64,000 nt of DNA from Phycisphaerae bacterium (GCA_029260215.1 JAJDDQ010000040.1:1-64000), one strand, 5' to 3'. Positions 1 through 9,127 are shown, counted from the first letter of the stretch. Notes: generated by a model from the sequence alone, not told the origin. Program-made: numbers and translations.

Positions 1-126
1 AACAGCTTCGCCAAGCCTCGCCGGGGCATTGCGAAGCCAAATCGGCAAGCAAAACCCGCCCAATTCAACATCAACACTGGCGATAATTGCAAAACATCGC
101 GGAAAACACATTCCCGATGAGGTTGT

Positions 127-822
127 TTAGCAACCTGTTAAGGAGGCCACATTGTCCCGGAATGTGCAGTTTTCCACTACTGGCGATCCACCACTTGTCG
201 TCGTCCCGTAGACGATCAGTCCGGCCCCCATACCGCGATTGTCGTCGCAGCCGCCCACGTAATCATTTGCGTAGCCGCCTTGGATTATGAAGCCGTCGAG
301 TTTCGCCGTTGAATCGGCACCGCTTCCCGTCACAATGTGTAGACTATTGTCACCCAAGTCGCCGTTGGCGATGCAGAAACCGTCGACGCATAGCTTCCCG
401 TAACTGGCGCAATCCGGCAGGTCGTCCGTGCAGGCGATCGGAGGGCTGTCATCGCCGTTCAGGTCTCCACTTAGAATTGTAGGGTTGCACGGAATTCGGT
501 TGTCTGGGCGAAGGACCGACTCCATACCTTCGAAACCCCCGTAGATGGCCACGTTGTCCCGTAGTTGGAACGTTGCGTTACGATCAAGCGCGGTTTGGTT
601 CAGTCCCAGGTCCGGCGTGTAAGTACCCGCCGCCACCCAGATTTCTTTGCAGACCGGATTCGCGTTGAGTGCATCCTGTATATGTCGATAAGCCAAAAGC
701 CAGGTGCTTCCGTTTCCGGGATTACCGATCCCGATGTCTACGTGCGCTGTGCAGTCCGCCTGTCCCAGTGCTGCATCACAAATCAACCCCAGGAACGCGA
801 GTGAGATGACAATTCGCTTCAT
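127..822 (-). CDS. Secreted beta-helix-like protein, apparently truncated
   Basis: The 231-residue product starts with a clear signal peptide (MKRIVISLAFLGLI, then A-L-G-Q near residue 20). It continues with text typical of planctomycete polymorphic right-handed beta-helix surface proteins: GSTWLLAYRHIQDAL, IWVAAGTYTPD, AIYGGFEGME, and a late VENCTFRDNVA rung. Such proteins normally carry many more NCTF-type rungs; here the frame stops right after the first, at the point where a GGG turn is expected. Translation beyond the stop in this frame gives no further beta-helix text, so the gene looks like a 5' fragment left by a deletion or recombination rather than a simple nonsense mutation. The stop is TAA, so selenocysteine readthrough is excluded. 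Function unknown, probably cell surface. Confidence 0.6.
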   Translation of the reverse strand: MKRIVISLAFLGLICDAALGQADCTAHVDIGIGNPGNGSTWLLAYRHIQDALNANPVCKEIWVAAGTYTPDLGLNQTALDRNATFQLRDNVAIYGGFEGMESVLRPDNRIPCNPTILSGDLNGDDSPPIACTDDLPDCASYGKLCVDGFCIANGDLGDNSLHIVTGSGADSTAKLDGFIIQGGYANDYVGGCDDNRGMGAGLIVYGTTTSGGSPVVENCTFRDNVASLTGC

Positions 823-888
823 GATCCGAACTCCTCAATACAGATGATATGAAACCAAGGGCCGCTACCCGGCCCGAATACACATTCT

Positions 889-1031
889 TTCCCCTTCACA
901 AGGAGGGGTCAGCACATTCTTTCCCCCCTTGCAAAGGGGGGATCAAGGGGGGTATGGACAAGAATAGTGCCCAATTCCGTCCAAACCTCTTCCGACCGCT
1001 CCTTTGCAAGGAGAAGAGAGGAAGAGAGACA
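889..1031. repeat. Dispersed palindromic repeat, family A, copy 1
   Basis: G-run/C-run hairpins (CCCCCCTTGCAAAGGGGGG type) are followed by a short conserved linker and a second CTCCTTTGCAAGGAG hairpin. The same arrangement recurs near 3055-3285, 21525-21705 and 58570-58800. This copy is shorter and more degraded than the others. No gene is visible in the rest of the 823-1361 interval. Confidence 0.7.
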
Positions 1032-1361
1032 GACTAACGGTTTCACACGCGCGAAACCGTCTCGCATCGCAGAATTCGCCGTCACCCGAAATTACGCGCG
1101 GATGAATCCGTAACATTCTATGGTACCGTAGCGTCGCACAACTGTACCGTCACGTGAAAATTGGATTATTCGTCTCAATTGAGCGGGGTGTCCGTTGACA
1201 GGTGCTTCCCCGGCGGCAACCATTGTCCAAAGAGCGTAACGGCCCAAAATTCGGGTTTCCGGCTGATGACGGGCGTGAAAACGCCCGCTTTGCAGGTGTC
1301 CCGGGCCAGATGGTCCCGTGTGCGCTCGGAATTTGTAGTACAGTTAGCGCAGTTGGACGAT

Positions 1362-2948
1362 ATGTCTAAAATGAATCAGCAAACACACAACATCTCCCTT
1401 GTAGCGTTGCTCGTCTGCTTATCTGGGAACACCGGTTTCGCAGACGCTCCCGCTGACGCCTCGCAAACCAAGGCTGGCGCCGCGGGCGAATGGTCCCCAC
1501 AATCCGGTTGGCCGGCGGACATTCCCGGCTTAGCCTTCCCGGGGAGCATCAAGCCGGCTGTTGTGGATCTTGATCGTGACGGACGCAATGAAGTCGTGGT
1601 TGTGACTGGGCACGATATCCGAATTTTCACGGCGGATGGGCGTTTGCACGCCGATGCCTGGCCGGTCAAGTTCCCCGAGGATGGGACGACGGCCAATCTG
1701 CGCCTCACCGTTGCGAATTTGGACGAGGACAATGATCTGGAAGTGCTCTTTTCACGTAATGACGTCTCAACTGATCCACGGGAATGTACGCTGCATGCGT
1801 TCAACATCGACGGCACGTATGTGAACGGTTGGCCGCTAACTATAATTGGGCTTTGTCGCGATGCGTTGGTGGCGGACCTTGATCGCGACGGCATCAATGA
1901 GGTCGTTGTGGGAACGAGCGGGACACCGCTCCTCTACGTCCTGCTGGCCGACGGCACGCCGTTCAGCAATGGCTGGCCTCGTGAATTCGAGAACGGAGTC
2001 TCAAGGGTTGCAACCGCTGATCTGGATGGCGACGGTGATCTGGAAATCGTCATGCAGGATGCCCTGTTCCCGCCCCCGGCGCTGGTGTACGCCTTGCACC
2101 ACGACGGCAGCGTGGTTGAAGGTTGGCCTGTCAGCGTGCCGGAGCAACTTGACTCGCCGCTGGTTGTCGGCGATGTCGATGGCGACGGGACAGCCGAAGT
2201 CGCGTTCGCATTGCTCGATTTCCAGGTCAGCGATCGGGTGTATCTTCTCGACCACCAAGGAAACCCCCACAGCGAAAACTGGCCCGTGACGCTTCCGGCA
2301 TTTGGCGAACCGTTGAGATTGGCGATGGCGGACGTCGACGCGGACGGCACGCTCGATATTCTGGTGAGCGGGAGAATGCCGCAAGTCTTCGCGCTGGATC
2401 AATTCGGTAACAGCTTGCCCGGTTGGCCCGCGATCGTGCCCCCCGCACCGGGGGTTGTGCCGTTCAGCAATGTTGTCCACGCCGTGGCGGATGTCGATGC
2501 CGACGGTATGCCGGAATTGGTCGTAGGGTCGCGCCTCGGCGTGCTTGTTTTCAACCACGATGCCACGCCGCTGCCCGGAGCCAGCCCGCTGCCCATGGAC
2601 GAGGATCAGCCCGTCGCGACTGCCAGTCTCACGGCGACGGTTGCGGACGCGGACCTGGACGGCGATGTGGAGATATTTTCCGGCGTATCGCGGACGTTGT
2701 ACGCCTGGGACTTCCCCGGCCCCGAGTGCAGCGTGCAGTGGTCGCGATCGTCCGGCAGCTTGGCCAACACCGGTGCCGTCACCCCGCCCACTGTAGATCG
2801 CAGCGAATGGATTTTGTTCAACGACTGCCTCACCGGCCCCGCGACCGAGGCCCTGTCTCCCGAATGCAATTGCCTCGACGCCGACGGCGATGCCGACGTA
2901 GACTTCCACGACTTCGCCAGTCTCCAGCGCGAGTACGATTCACAGTAA
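1362..2948 (+). CDS. Secreted VCBS/FG-GAP repeat protein with dockerin-like C-terminus
   Basis: The frame is open from 1161, but the ATG at 1362 (or 1371) is the natural start because it begins a signal peptide (ISLVALLVCLSGNTGFA). The mature protein is a series of FG-GAP/VCBS blades with calcium-type loops such as VDLDRDGRNEVVVVTG, ADLDRDGINEVVVG, DLDGDGDLEIVM, GDVDGDGTAEVAF and ADVDADGMPELVVG, probably a seven-bladed integrin-like propeller. The tail carries NDCLTGP, two cysteines and DADGDADVDFHDFASLQ, the EF-hand/dockerin-like signature common on planctomycete surface proteins. No enzymatic domain is visible. It is likely an extracellular calcium-binding surface protein; its ligand is unknown. 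Confidence 0.85.
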   Translation: MSKMNQQTHNISLVALLVCLSGNTGFADAPADASQTKAGAAGEWSPQSGWPADIPGLAFPGSIKPAVVDLDRDGRNEVVVVTGHDIRIFTADGRLHADAWPVKFPEDGTTANLRLTVANLDEDNDLEVLFSRNDVSTDPRECTLHAFNIDGTYVNGWPLTIIGLCRDALVADLDRDGINEVVVGTSGTPLLYVLLADGTPFSNGWPREFENGVSRVATADLDGDGDLEIVMQDALFPPPALVYALHHDGSVVEGWPVSVPEQLDSPLVVGDVDGDGTAEVAFALLDFQVSDRVYLLDHQGNPHSENWPVTLPAFGEPLRLAMADVDADGTLDILVSGRMPQVFALDQFGNSLPGWPAIVPPAPGVVPFSNVVHAVADVDADGMPELVVGSRLGVLVFNHDATPLPGASPLPMDEDQPVATASLTATVADADLDGDVEIFSGVSRTLYAWDFPGPECSVQWSRSSGSLANTGAVTPPTVDRSEWILFNDCLTGPATEALSPECNCLDADGDADVDFHDFASLQREYDSQ

Positions 2949-2961
2949 GACTCCCGCTTCT

Positions 2962-3052
2962 CGCAGTGGAGCGGGTGGCACGGTCTGACGAAGTCAGGCC
3001 GTGGGAATCGTCCTGCGATCCACGGCCTTGCTGCGCAAGACCGTACCACCCG
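2962..3052. repeat. Dispersed palindromic repeat, family B, copy 1
   Basis: A long imperfect inverted repeat: GGTGGCACGGTCT at the left pairs with AGACCGTACCACC at the right, and CAGGCCGTGG pairs with CCACGGCCTTG inside. Related copies lie at 8232-8362 and 16745-16895, with a partial one near 21915. It directly abuts the family A copy that follows. Confidence 0.75.
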
Positions 3053-3054
3053 AG

Positions 3055-3285
3055 TCGGCATTGTGGATTCGCAACAGATCAGCCTCGTGCAATGCGTGCG
3101 TATCTATTGTCTTTTCCTTGCGACAGGGAACAATCTTTTCCCCCCTTGCGAAGGGGGGATACAGGGGGGGGTGGACCAGAGCAACGCGTCGTTTTGCAAG
3201 AAGAACCTCCCCCGGCCCCTCCTTGCGAAGGAGGGGAGGAAGAGGGCGATCGCCGCGTTTGTACGAGACAGGCTGAGACAAAGAC
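3055..3285. repeat. Dispersed palindromic repeat, family A, copy 2
   Basis: A near full-length family A element. Modules in order are a TGCAATGCGTGCGTA box, a CGACAGGGAACAAT box, a C-run/G-run hairpin, the linker GGACCAGAGCAACG, a second CTCCTTGCGAAGGAG hairpin and a GATCGCCGCGTTTGTACGA box. The copy at 58570-58800 has the same modules in reverse-complement order. I see no gene between 2949 and 3525. Confidence 0.75.
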
Positions 3286-3525
3286 GACCGTGACAATGCA
3301 TCGGCCCTGTCGATGCGGTCGCGCACCCTGGGGCTGAATTCCCGCGCGTCTTGCGACGCCCGTTCAAAAACATCAGCCCCGCCGCCCGTTTGTGCCGATA
3401 GAATCTGGCCAAGGCCTGATTCAGGCTTATAATCTCAAGTCCTTGGGTCGCCCGTCCACAATGAACGAGTTCGATTTCCAAGGGTTCCAAGCGCGGAATG
3501 AACAGGGGTTTTTAGGGAGCGGTTC

Positions 3526-4371
3526 GTGCCGCCTGAACTGAACGGATACCGCACACTAAGCCAGATCGGCGTCGGGGCACGGTCAACGATCAATCAGATC
3601 GTGCGGACCACGACGGGGCACTTCTATGCGCTCAAACGCGTCGTCCGCAAGGGGGCTGAAGACGACCCGTTCATCAAACAGGTCGAAACCGAATTCGAGG
3701 TCGGCCACGCCGTGGACCACCCGGCTGTACGCAAGTGTCTGGAAATCCACCGCGACAAGAAATGGTTCAAAATTACCGAGATCAAGCTGGTCATGGAATA
3801 CGTCGCCGGCAAAACGCTTGAGCAGGACAGGCCCGAGGAAATCGGGGGTGCCATTCGCGTCACCCGGCAGATCGCCGAAGGCCTGCACGCCATGCATGAA
3901 CACGGCTTCGTCCACGCGGACATCAAGCCCAGCAACGTCATCCTCACCGAAGACGGCGTGAAAATCATCGATCTGGGCCAAAGCTGCCCCGTAGGCCACA
4001 AGAAGGAGCGTATCCAGGGAACCCCGGATTACATCTCTCCAGAGCAGGTGCGCAAGCTCCCGCTCGACCAGCGCACGGACGTTTTCAACCTCGGAGCCAC
4101 GCTCTACTGGGTTTTGACCAACCGGAATTACCCCACCGAGATTCGCCAGTCGGCCAAGCCCGGCGGGCACGAAATCGCGTCGCCCACACAAACCCCCAAG
4201 GATATCAACCCGAAAATCCACGCCTCGCTGTCGCAACTGGCTATGGATTGCTGTAAGAATAATCCAGCCGATCGGCCGGCGGGCATGAAACAGGTCGTCG
4301 CCCGGTTGGATGTGGCGGAGCGAATGTGGAAAAGACAGCGGGAAACCGTCCACGACGGTACGGGGGAGTAG
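3526..4371 (+). CDS. Serine/threonine protein kinase (Hanks type)
   Basis: A 281-residue kinase domain with no transmembrane or extracellular part. Visible motifs: a degenerate P-loop IGVGARSTINQIV; ALKRV with Lys37 as the ATP-anchoring lysine; catalytic HADIKPSN with Asp132; metal-binding DLG instead of DFG (Asp149); and GTPDYISPEQV in the activation/APE region. The start is GTG, preceded by GGGAG at a good distance. It sits 13 bp upstream of a PP2A-like phosphatase on the same strand, so the two probably form a reversible phosphorylation pair. The substrate cannot be deduced. The altered glycine loop and DLG could mean weak activity, but all catalytic residues are present. Confidence 0.9.
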   Translation: MPPELNGYRTLSQIGVGARSTINQIVRTTTGHFYALKRVVRKGAEDDPFIKQVETEFEVGHAVDHPAVRKCLEIHRDKKWFKITEIKLVMEYVAGKTLEQDRPEEIGGAIRVTRQIAEGLHAMHEHGFVHADIKPSNVILTEDGVKIIDLGQSCPVGHKKERIQGTPDYISPEQVRKLPLDQRTDVFNLGATLYWVLTNRNYPTEIRQSAKPGGHEIASPTQTPKDINPKIHASLSQLAMDCCKNNPADRPAGMKQVVARLDVAERMWKRQRETVHDGTGE

Positions 4372-4384
4372 TTAACGCACCATT

Positions 4385-5239
4385 ATGTCACGAACCCAGA
4401 CAGACATGCAAACGCTGGAGGAGGCTGCTCAGCTCAATCGCGAGGACTCCCTGCTCGAAGGATCGCTGCTGACCTTTCCCGACTTCGGACAACTCGTGAT
4501 GACCGGCGACATGCATGGCCACATGCGCAATTTCGAGCGTGTGAAAAACTACGCCGACCTGAGCCATTCGCCCGCGCGACACGTCATCCTGCACGAACTC
4601 ATCCACGCCGAGCACAACGGCCCCATCGGCGACGATCATTCAATGGAGCTTGTCGTAGCCGCCGCCCGATGGAAGGTGGAATTCCCCGATCAGGTCCACT
4701 TCATCCAAAGCAACCACGAGATGGCCCAGCTTACCGGGAAAGCGATCTGCAAGGGCGGGCGTATCGTCAACTACGATTTTGAGTGCAGCCTGGCCAAGTC
4801 GTACGGTCGCCATGCGGACGACGTCAACGAAGCGCTCAAGGGGTACATCGCGTCTTTTCCGCTCGCCGCCAGAACCCGCAATCGCATCTTTCTCTCGCAT
4901 TCCCTGCCCAATAAGGGGGATGTGCACCACTTCGACCCCACCATCATCGAACGCGAGCTCACCATCGACGACATGACCGAGGGCGGCCACGCCTACATGA
5001 TGGTCTGGGGGCGGCACCTCCCCCCGGAGTGGCTGGACCACTTGGCCGAGGTTTTCGACGTTGATTTCTTCCTTTCCGGGCACCAGCCTCAGGAGGGCGG
5101 TTTCGGCATCATGCCCGAGCGCATGATTATCCTGGCCAGTGACCACAATCACGGTGCGATTTTGCCCTTCGACTTGAAAAAAACCTACACGCTGGACGAT
5201 CTTTCGCGGCTGGTTCGCCCGCTTGCCTCAATTGCCTGA
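4385..5239 (+). CDS. Calcineurin-like metallophosphatase with unusual metal motif
   Basis: A 284-residue PPP-like metallophosphoesterase. GDMHGH (Asp42, His44), SNHE (Asn110, His111), SGHQ (His233) and a later SDHNHG fit the metal-binding motifs of the family. The usual GDxxDRG motif is replaced by ILHELIHAEHNG, so the bridging Asp of the dinuclear site is missing or supplied by another residue. No signal peptide or membrane segment is present, so it is cytoplasmic. It lies 13 bp after the kinase gene, suggesting co-transcription and opposing action on the same target. It could also be a nucleotide phosphatase. Confidence 0.8.
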   Translation: MSRTQTDMQTLEEAAQLNREDSLLEGSLLTFPDFGQLVMTGDMHGHMRNFERVKNYADLSHSPARHVILHELIHAEHNGPIGDDHSMELVVAAARWKVEFPDQVHFIQSNHEMAQLTGKAICKGGRIVNYDFECSLAKSYGRHADDVNEALKGYIASFPLAARTRNRIFLSHSLPNKGDVHHFDPTIIERELTIDDMTEGGHAYMMVWGRHLPPEWLDHLAEVFDVDFFLSGHQPQEGGFGIMPERMIILASDHNHGAILPFDLKKTYTLDDLSRLVRPLASIA

Positions 5240-5644
5240 CTTGCCTCGTCGTTACGGTCGCACTCCCGATGCCTTTTGGCGCGTCCTTTCGGATAGCTAT
5301 TATTGGACCTTGGGTGGTGTGTCGCCGTGCGCATTTCACAGGCTTGTCGTCGCCCGGAAAAAAAACGCGGACCCCCGGCATTTTCCTCAAGGTTGCCGAT
5401 AAGCACCGACGATACAAGTCCAGCGGAGTGGCTTCGGTTGGGGTCGGTGTGGACGATGGATCGCACGCCGGCAACCACGGAAGGGGCCAATCGGCGGAAG
5501 TGACTCATGTCATTCACGGACGAATGCGCGTGGGCTCTACGGTCATGAACGTGATCGAAGACGGCGCGCCGATCGTTCGGTGTGCATGAATCGCGGACAC
5601 GGCGTAGCGCATTCGGTGCCGTATCGAAGAAGTTCAAACACCCT
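5240..5644. other. Non-coding gap upstream of the flgM-like gene
   Basis: No convincing gene. Short frames cross this interval on both strands but none shows domain text or a good start. The only notable site is the GCCGATAA box listed separately. The interval could hold the leader of the FlgM-like gene. Confidence 0.4.
5395..5402 (+). promoter_or_regulatory. Possible sigma-28 -10 box
   Basis: GCCGATAA is an exact match to the sigma-28 (FliA) -10 consensus and lies about 240 bp upstream of a FlgM-like anti-sigma-28 gene. A good -35 (TAAAGTTT-like) at the right distance is not visible; a TCAAG stretch lies too close. The match may be chance. Confidence 0.3.
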
Positions 5645-5956
5645 ATGACAAGACCCATCGACAATCTGAACGCGGGCGGTGTCTCCAATCTGCAGCTTTC
5701 TCTCATTCAGGAGAAGGAAGCGCAGAAGCCGACGGTACGTTCCAACGGAAATTCGCTGGAGCCGCAGGACCGCGTCGAATTCTCCAGGCAGGGAGAGAGG
5801 TTGGCCAACCTCGAACAGGTGCGGGCACAGCGTGATGCGCGGATCGCCGGCATTCGCGAGGAAATCCGTAACGGCACGTACGAAACCGAAGCCCGCATCG
5901 GAACCGTGGTCGATCGGCTCTTCGGCGAGCTTTCCGCCATCGACGTCAAAGCGTAG
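5645..5956 (+). CDS. flgM: FlgM-like anti-sigma-28 factor
   Basis: A 103-residue protein with a disordered polar N-terminal half. The C-terminal half reads DRVEFSRQGERLANLEQVR, then RIAGIREEIRNGTYETEA, then VVDRLFGEL, which is the FlgM C-terminal sigma-28-binding helix pattern (VxLSxxA, Ix(x)IxxGTY, ADxL). FlgM holds FliA inactive until the flagellar hook is complete. No flagellar genes lie in the window. The ATG at 5645 is chosen because it leaves the usual FlgM length; no strong ribosome site is visible. Family assignment is by pattern, so moderate. Confidence 0.65.
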   Translation: MTRPIDNLNAGGVSNLQLSLIQEKEAQKPTVRSNGNSLEPQDRVEFSRQGERLANLEQVRAQRDARIAGIREEIRNGTYETEARIGTVVDRLFGELSAIDVKA

Positions 5957-5978
5957 CAGCCGTCTCAACCCAAAATAA

Positions 5979-6005
5979 CGAGTCGCGGACTTCAGTACGC
6001 GCGGA
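5979..6005. repeat. Short palindromic repeat, family D, copy 1
   Basis: A 27-bp unit of the form CGAGyCGCGnACTTCAGT followed by nCGCGCGGA, forming a near-perfect hairpin. Other copies are at 16624, 47607 and 58475. The rest of 5957-6293 shows no gene. Confidence 0.75.
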
Positions 6006-6293
6006 TGTCCCGAAGTCGGTACGCGCAAACCGCCGCGACCGGATCGAGAATTTGCGTTGGCTGCGGGGGATTGCACAACCCCGGCACGCGGCGCGGCTTG
6101 AGGTGATTGCATTCCGGGCCACATCCCTCGACGTCCACCCTCGCTACGCACTGCGGGCGAATTGTCCGATTCACGCTGAACCGGTAGAGTTGCGGCGGCT
6201 GGATTCACTCTCAGCGGAAATCCGTATTTCTCAGACGCGGAGTCGATCGCGATCCGTGCAGACCGATTGTGCGGCCAAGAGGATGCCGGCGGC

Positions 6294-8192
6294 GTGTCAT
6301 CTTTGAATGAATCGAAGTCGTCAGCCCCATTGCGCGGGAGACCCTTGCTGACTGCGGCGCTCGGCGGCCTTGGGGTTGTCTACGGCGACATCGGGACCAG
6401 CCCGCTCTACGCGCTTCGGGCGTGCTTTCACGGTGCTCAATCCGTCGATCCGACTATGGAAAACATCCTCGGTATTCTGTCTCTGATCCTCTGGTCCCTC
6501 ATTGTCATCATCTCCATCAAGTATCTTCTGGTCGTGATGCGGGCGAGCAATCACGGCGAAGGCGGAGTTCTCGCACTGATGGCGTTGGCTATCGAAGGAC
6601 GAACATCGAAGCGGGCGCGATGGATGCTCATCCCGCTTGGTCTGTTCGCTGCGGGCCTCTTGTATGGGGATGGAATGATAACGCCCGCGATCTCCGTGTT
6701 GAGCGCGGTGGAAGGGCTGGAACTGGCGACGCCCGCTTTGGGAAAGTTTGTAATCCCGCTTTCGCTTGCCATTCTGATTGTGCTCTTCGCGTTTCAGCAG
6801 CGGGGCACGTCGCGCATGGCGAGCATCTTCGGGCCGGTGATGCTCGTGTGGTTTGTCAGCCTGATCGTTCTGGCGATTCCGGCGATTGCTCGGGAGCCGG
6901 GCGTGCTCGCCTCTTTCAATCCCCTTTTGGCCGTCAGCTTTTTTGTGCGTAACCAGGGCCACGCATTCCTGATCCTCGGCGTGGTCTTTCTCGTTGTGAC
7001 GGGTGGCGAAGCGTTGTACGCAGACATGGGACATTTCGGGCTTCGCCCGATTCGCCTGGCGTGGTTCGCACTTGTCCTGCCGTCGCTCATCATAAACTAC
7101 CTCGGGCAGGGTGCTCTGTTGATAAGTGACCCAGCCGCTGTGCGAAACCCGTTTTATCTGCTGGCCCCCGCTTGGGCTCGATACCCACTCGTGATCCTGG
7201 CGACCGTCGCGACGGTGATCGCATCGCAGGCCGTCATCACGGGGGCGTTCTCTCTTGCAAGCCAAGCGGTCCGCCTCGGGTATTCGCCGAGACTTAGAAT
7301 CCTGCACACTTCCGCCGACCAGCGTGGCCAAGTCTACCTCCCGCTGATCAACTGGGCGTTGTTTGTCGCGGTCATCGGATTGATTCTTGTTTTTCGATCG
7401 TCGGCTGCGCTCGCGGGAGCGTACGGAATGGCAGTGAGCAGTACGATGCTGATTACCACCATCCTGCTTTACGTCGTGGCGAGAGACGTTTGGAAGTGGG
7501 GTCGTCCGACTGCTCTGCTGATCATGGGGTGTTTCCTGCTCCTCGATATAGCGTTTGTTTCGGCGAACGGTGTCAAGCTCCTCGCCGGCGGCTGGCTGCC
7601 GCTGGCGATCGGAATCATCGCGTGTGTCCTGATGACCACCTGGCAACAGGGACGTCGCAGCCTGCACGCTCGGTTGAAGAGAAAAACGGAATCGGTGGAG
7701 GCGTTCCTTGATCGAATCGAAGCGGCCGCGCCGTACCGGGTGCCCGGAGCCGCAGTTTACCTTTCTGCACATCCCGACGGCGTACCGTTCGCCCTGCTGC
7801 ACAATCTCAAGCACAACAAGGTTCTTCACGAGACCGTGGCTATTCTGCGCATCGTCACCGACGAACGCCCTCGGGTACATGCGGCTGATCGTGTGGAGAT
7901 CGAGCATTTCGATCGCGGTGTCTATCGCGTAACGGCGCGGTTCGGATTTATGGAACACCCCAGCATGACAGGGATTCTAACGAGCTGCAGGAAACAAGGC
8001 CTCGACCTCGACGCGGACGACGTGTTTTTCGTTCTGGGTCGCGAGACGCTGGCCGTCGAACGCGGAGCGAAAATGTCCCGCTGGCGCAAGACGGTGTTCG
8101 CCTGGATGTCGCGGAACGCCAGCGACGCAAGTTCGCACTTCGGCTTGCCGCCCGACCGCGTGATGGAAATTGGTGTGAAGCTGGAGTTTTGA
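6294..8192 (+). CDS. kup: Kup-family potassium uptake transporter
   Basis: A large polytopic membrane protein of the KUP/HAK/KT family, expected to import K+ with protons. The signature GVVYGDIGTSPLYAL is near the N-terminus, followed by NHGEGGVLALMAL, LLYGDGMITPAISVLSAVEGL and about 12 hydrophobic segments, then a C-terminal cytoplasmic domain of about 130 residues. The total of about 632 residues matches the family. The frame is open from a TTG at 6267, but the GTG at 6294 has AAGAGGA about 10 nt upstream and gives the usual short N-terminus, so it is preferred. It is a single gene with repeats on both sides. Confidence 0.93.
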   Translation: MSSLNESKSSAPLRGRPLLTAALGGLGVVYGDIGTSPLYALRACFHGAQSVDPTMENILGILSLILWSLIVIISIKYLLVVMRASNHGEGGVLALMALAIEGRTSKRARWMLIPLGLFAAGLLYGDGMITPAISVLSAVEGLELATPALGKFVIPLSLAILIVLFAFQQRGTSRMASIFGPVMLVWFVSLIVLAIPAIAREPGVLASFNPLLAVSFFVRNQGHAFLILGVVFLVVTGGEALYADMGHFGLRPIRLAWFALVLPSLIINYLGQGALLISDPAAVRNPFYLLAPAWARYPLVILATVATVIASQAVITGAFSLASQAVRLGYSPRLRILHTSADQRGQVYLPLINWALFVAVIGLILVFRSSAALAGAYGMAVSSTMLITTILLYVVARDVWKWGRPTALLIMGCFLLLDIAFVSANGVKLLAGGWLPLAIGIIACVLMTTWQQGRRSLHARLKRKTESVEAFLDRIEAAAPYRVPGAAVYLSAHPDGVPFALLHNLKHNKVLHETVAILRIVTDERPRVHAADRVEIEHFDRGVYRVTARFGFMEHPSMTGILTSCRKQGLDLDADDVFFVLGRETLAVERGAKMSRWRKTVFAWMSRNASDASSHFGLPPDRVMEIGVKLEF

Positions 8193-8231
8193 TTCGGAGA
8201 AAGCGGGCAGCCGCCTCGTGCGGATTCCGGA

Positions 8232-8362
8232 CTGGTGCATCCCCAAGTGGGCGGCAACTCGCAGTGCAGAGTGGCACGGCCTGCCGGCGTAGTCGGTAGT
8301 CCGTGTGAGCTACGGAACACCACGGCCTGGCTACGCCAGACCGTGCCACCCAAAATGAGACG
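8232..8362. repeat. Dispersed palindromic repeat, family B, copy 2
   Basis: Contains GCAACTCGCAGTGCAG, GGTGGCACGG-like and CCACGGCCTGGCTACGCC modules that fold into one long hairpin ending ACCGTGCCACCC. It is closely similar to 16745-16895 and fills most of the gap between kup and the methyltransferase. Confidence 0.8.
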
Positions 8363-8428
8363 CAGCAATACCGGACGGCTTTGACGCCCGCGCTCCCCAT
8401 GCATGGGCAGGCCGGTTAGAATCGGGGT

Positions 8429-9127
8429 GTGAACCTGACCCCCACAACCACCGTGCCGCCCGCGTCGACGGAGATGAAACGTCGCGCCATGCAGCAGTTT
8501 GACCGATGGGCTGACAGCTACGATCGGTCCATTCTGCATTTTTTCCTTTTCAAACCCAGCTATCTTACGCTGGTTACGGAAATCGCACGCTGGCATAGCG
8601 AGAACCCCAAGCCCTTTTCACTGCTCGATGTCGGTTGTGGAACGGGTGAGTTGGCTGGCTATCTCGCACATGGGCCTTTGCCGGTGACCACGGTCGGACT
8701 GGACTACGCAGCCAACATGTGCGTCAGTGCGGCGGCCAAGTTCACGGAGCTGGAAGGTTCGGACAGGCCTCAGTTTATCAACGGCGACAGCGAGCATCTT
8801 CCCTTCGCCGACGGCTCGTTCGACATGATCACCTGCTCGAATTCGTTCCATCATTACCCGCATCAGCAGAATGTCGTGAGCGAAATGATGCGTCTGCTGT
8901 CGCCGGGCGGGCGGCTGATCATCATCGACGGATTCCGCGATTGCGTGGTCGGGTGGTTTGTGTTCGACGTGGTGATCGCCAAGGTCGAGGGCGACGTGCA
9001 TCACGCCCCCTGGCCTTTGATGACGAAGTATTTCGAAACCGCCGGCCTGACCGGGATCCGCCGTCGCAAGTTCAACTTCATTTTTCCCGCGTGCGCGACC
9101 ATCGGCGACAAGCCGAAGGGTGCGTGA
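8429..9127 (+). CDS. Class I SAM-dependent methyltransferase
   Basis: A 232-residue protein of the UbiE/Methyltransf_11 type. Motif I is LLDVGCGTGELAGYLA, an acidic residue ends strand 2 (GLDYAANM), and INGDSEHLPFADGSFDMITCSNSFHHYP holds motifs II-III, followed by RLLSPGGRLIIIDGF. The start is given as GTG 8429; an ATG at 8474 (MKRRAMQQFDRWAD) is an alternative that keeps the whole fold. Substrate unknown: small molecule, quinone or lipid methylation are all possible. No operon partner. Confidence 0.85.
   Translation: MNLTPTTTVPPASTEMKRRAMQQFDRWADSYDRSILHFFLFKPSYLTLVTEIARWHSENPKPFSLLDVGCGTGELAGYLAHGPLPVTTVGLDYAANMCVSAAAKFTELEGSDRPQFINGDSEHLPFADGSFDMITCSNSFHHYPHQQNVVSEMMRLLSPGGRLIIIDGFRDCVVGWFVFDVVIAKVEGDVHHAPWPLMTKYFETAGLTGIRRRKFNFIFPACATIGDKPKGA

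Noticed and set aside
2423-3337. Long plus-strand frame overlapping the VCBS protein
   Set aside because: Arg/Pro-rich translation typical of a shadow frame in high-GC DNA; it also runs through two palindromic repeats.
5269-5589. Possible small gene upstream of flgM
   Set aside because: No ribosome site, no domain text, and an overlapping minus frame is equally open; treated as non-coding.
6321-7958. 545-residue minus-strand frame opposite kup
   Set aside because: Antisense shadow of a clear transporter gene; sequence is charged and low-complexity with no domain.
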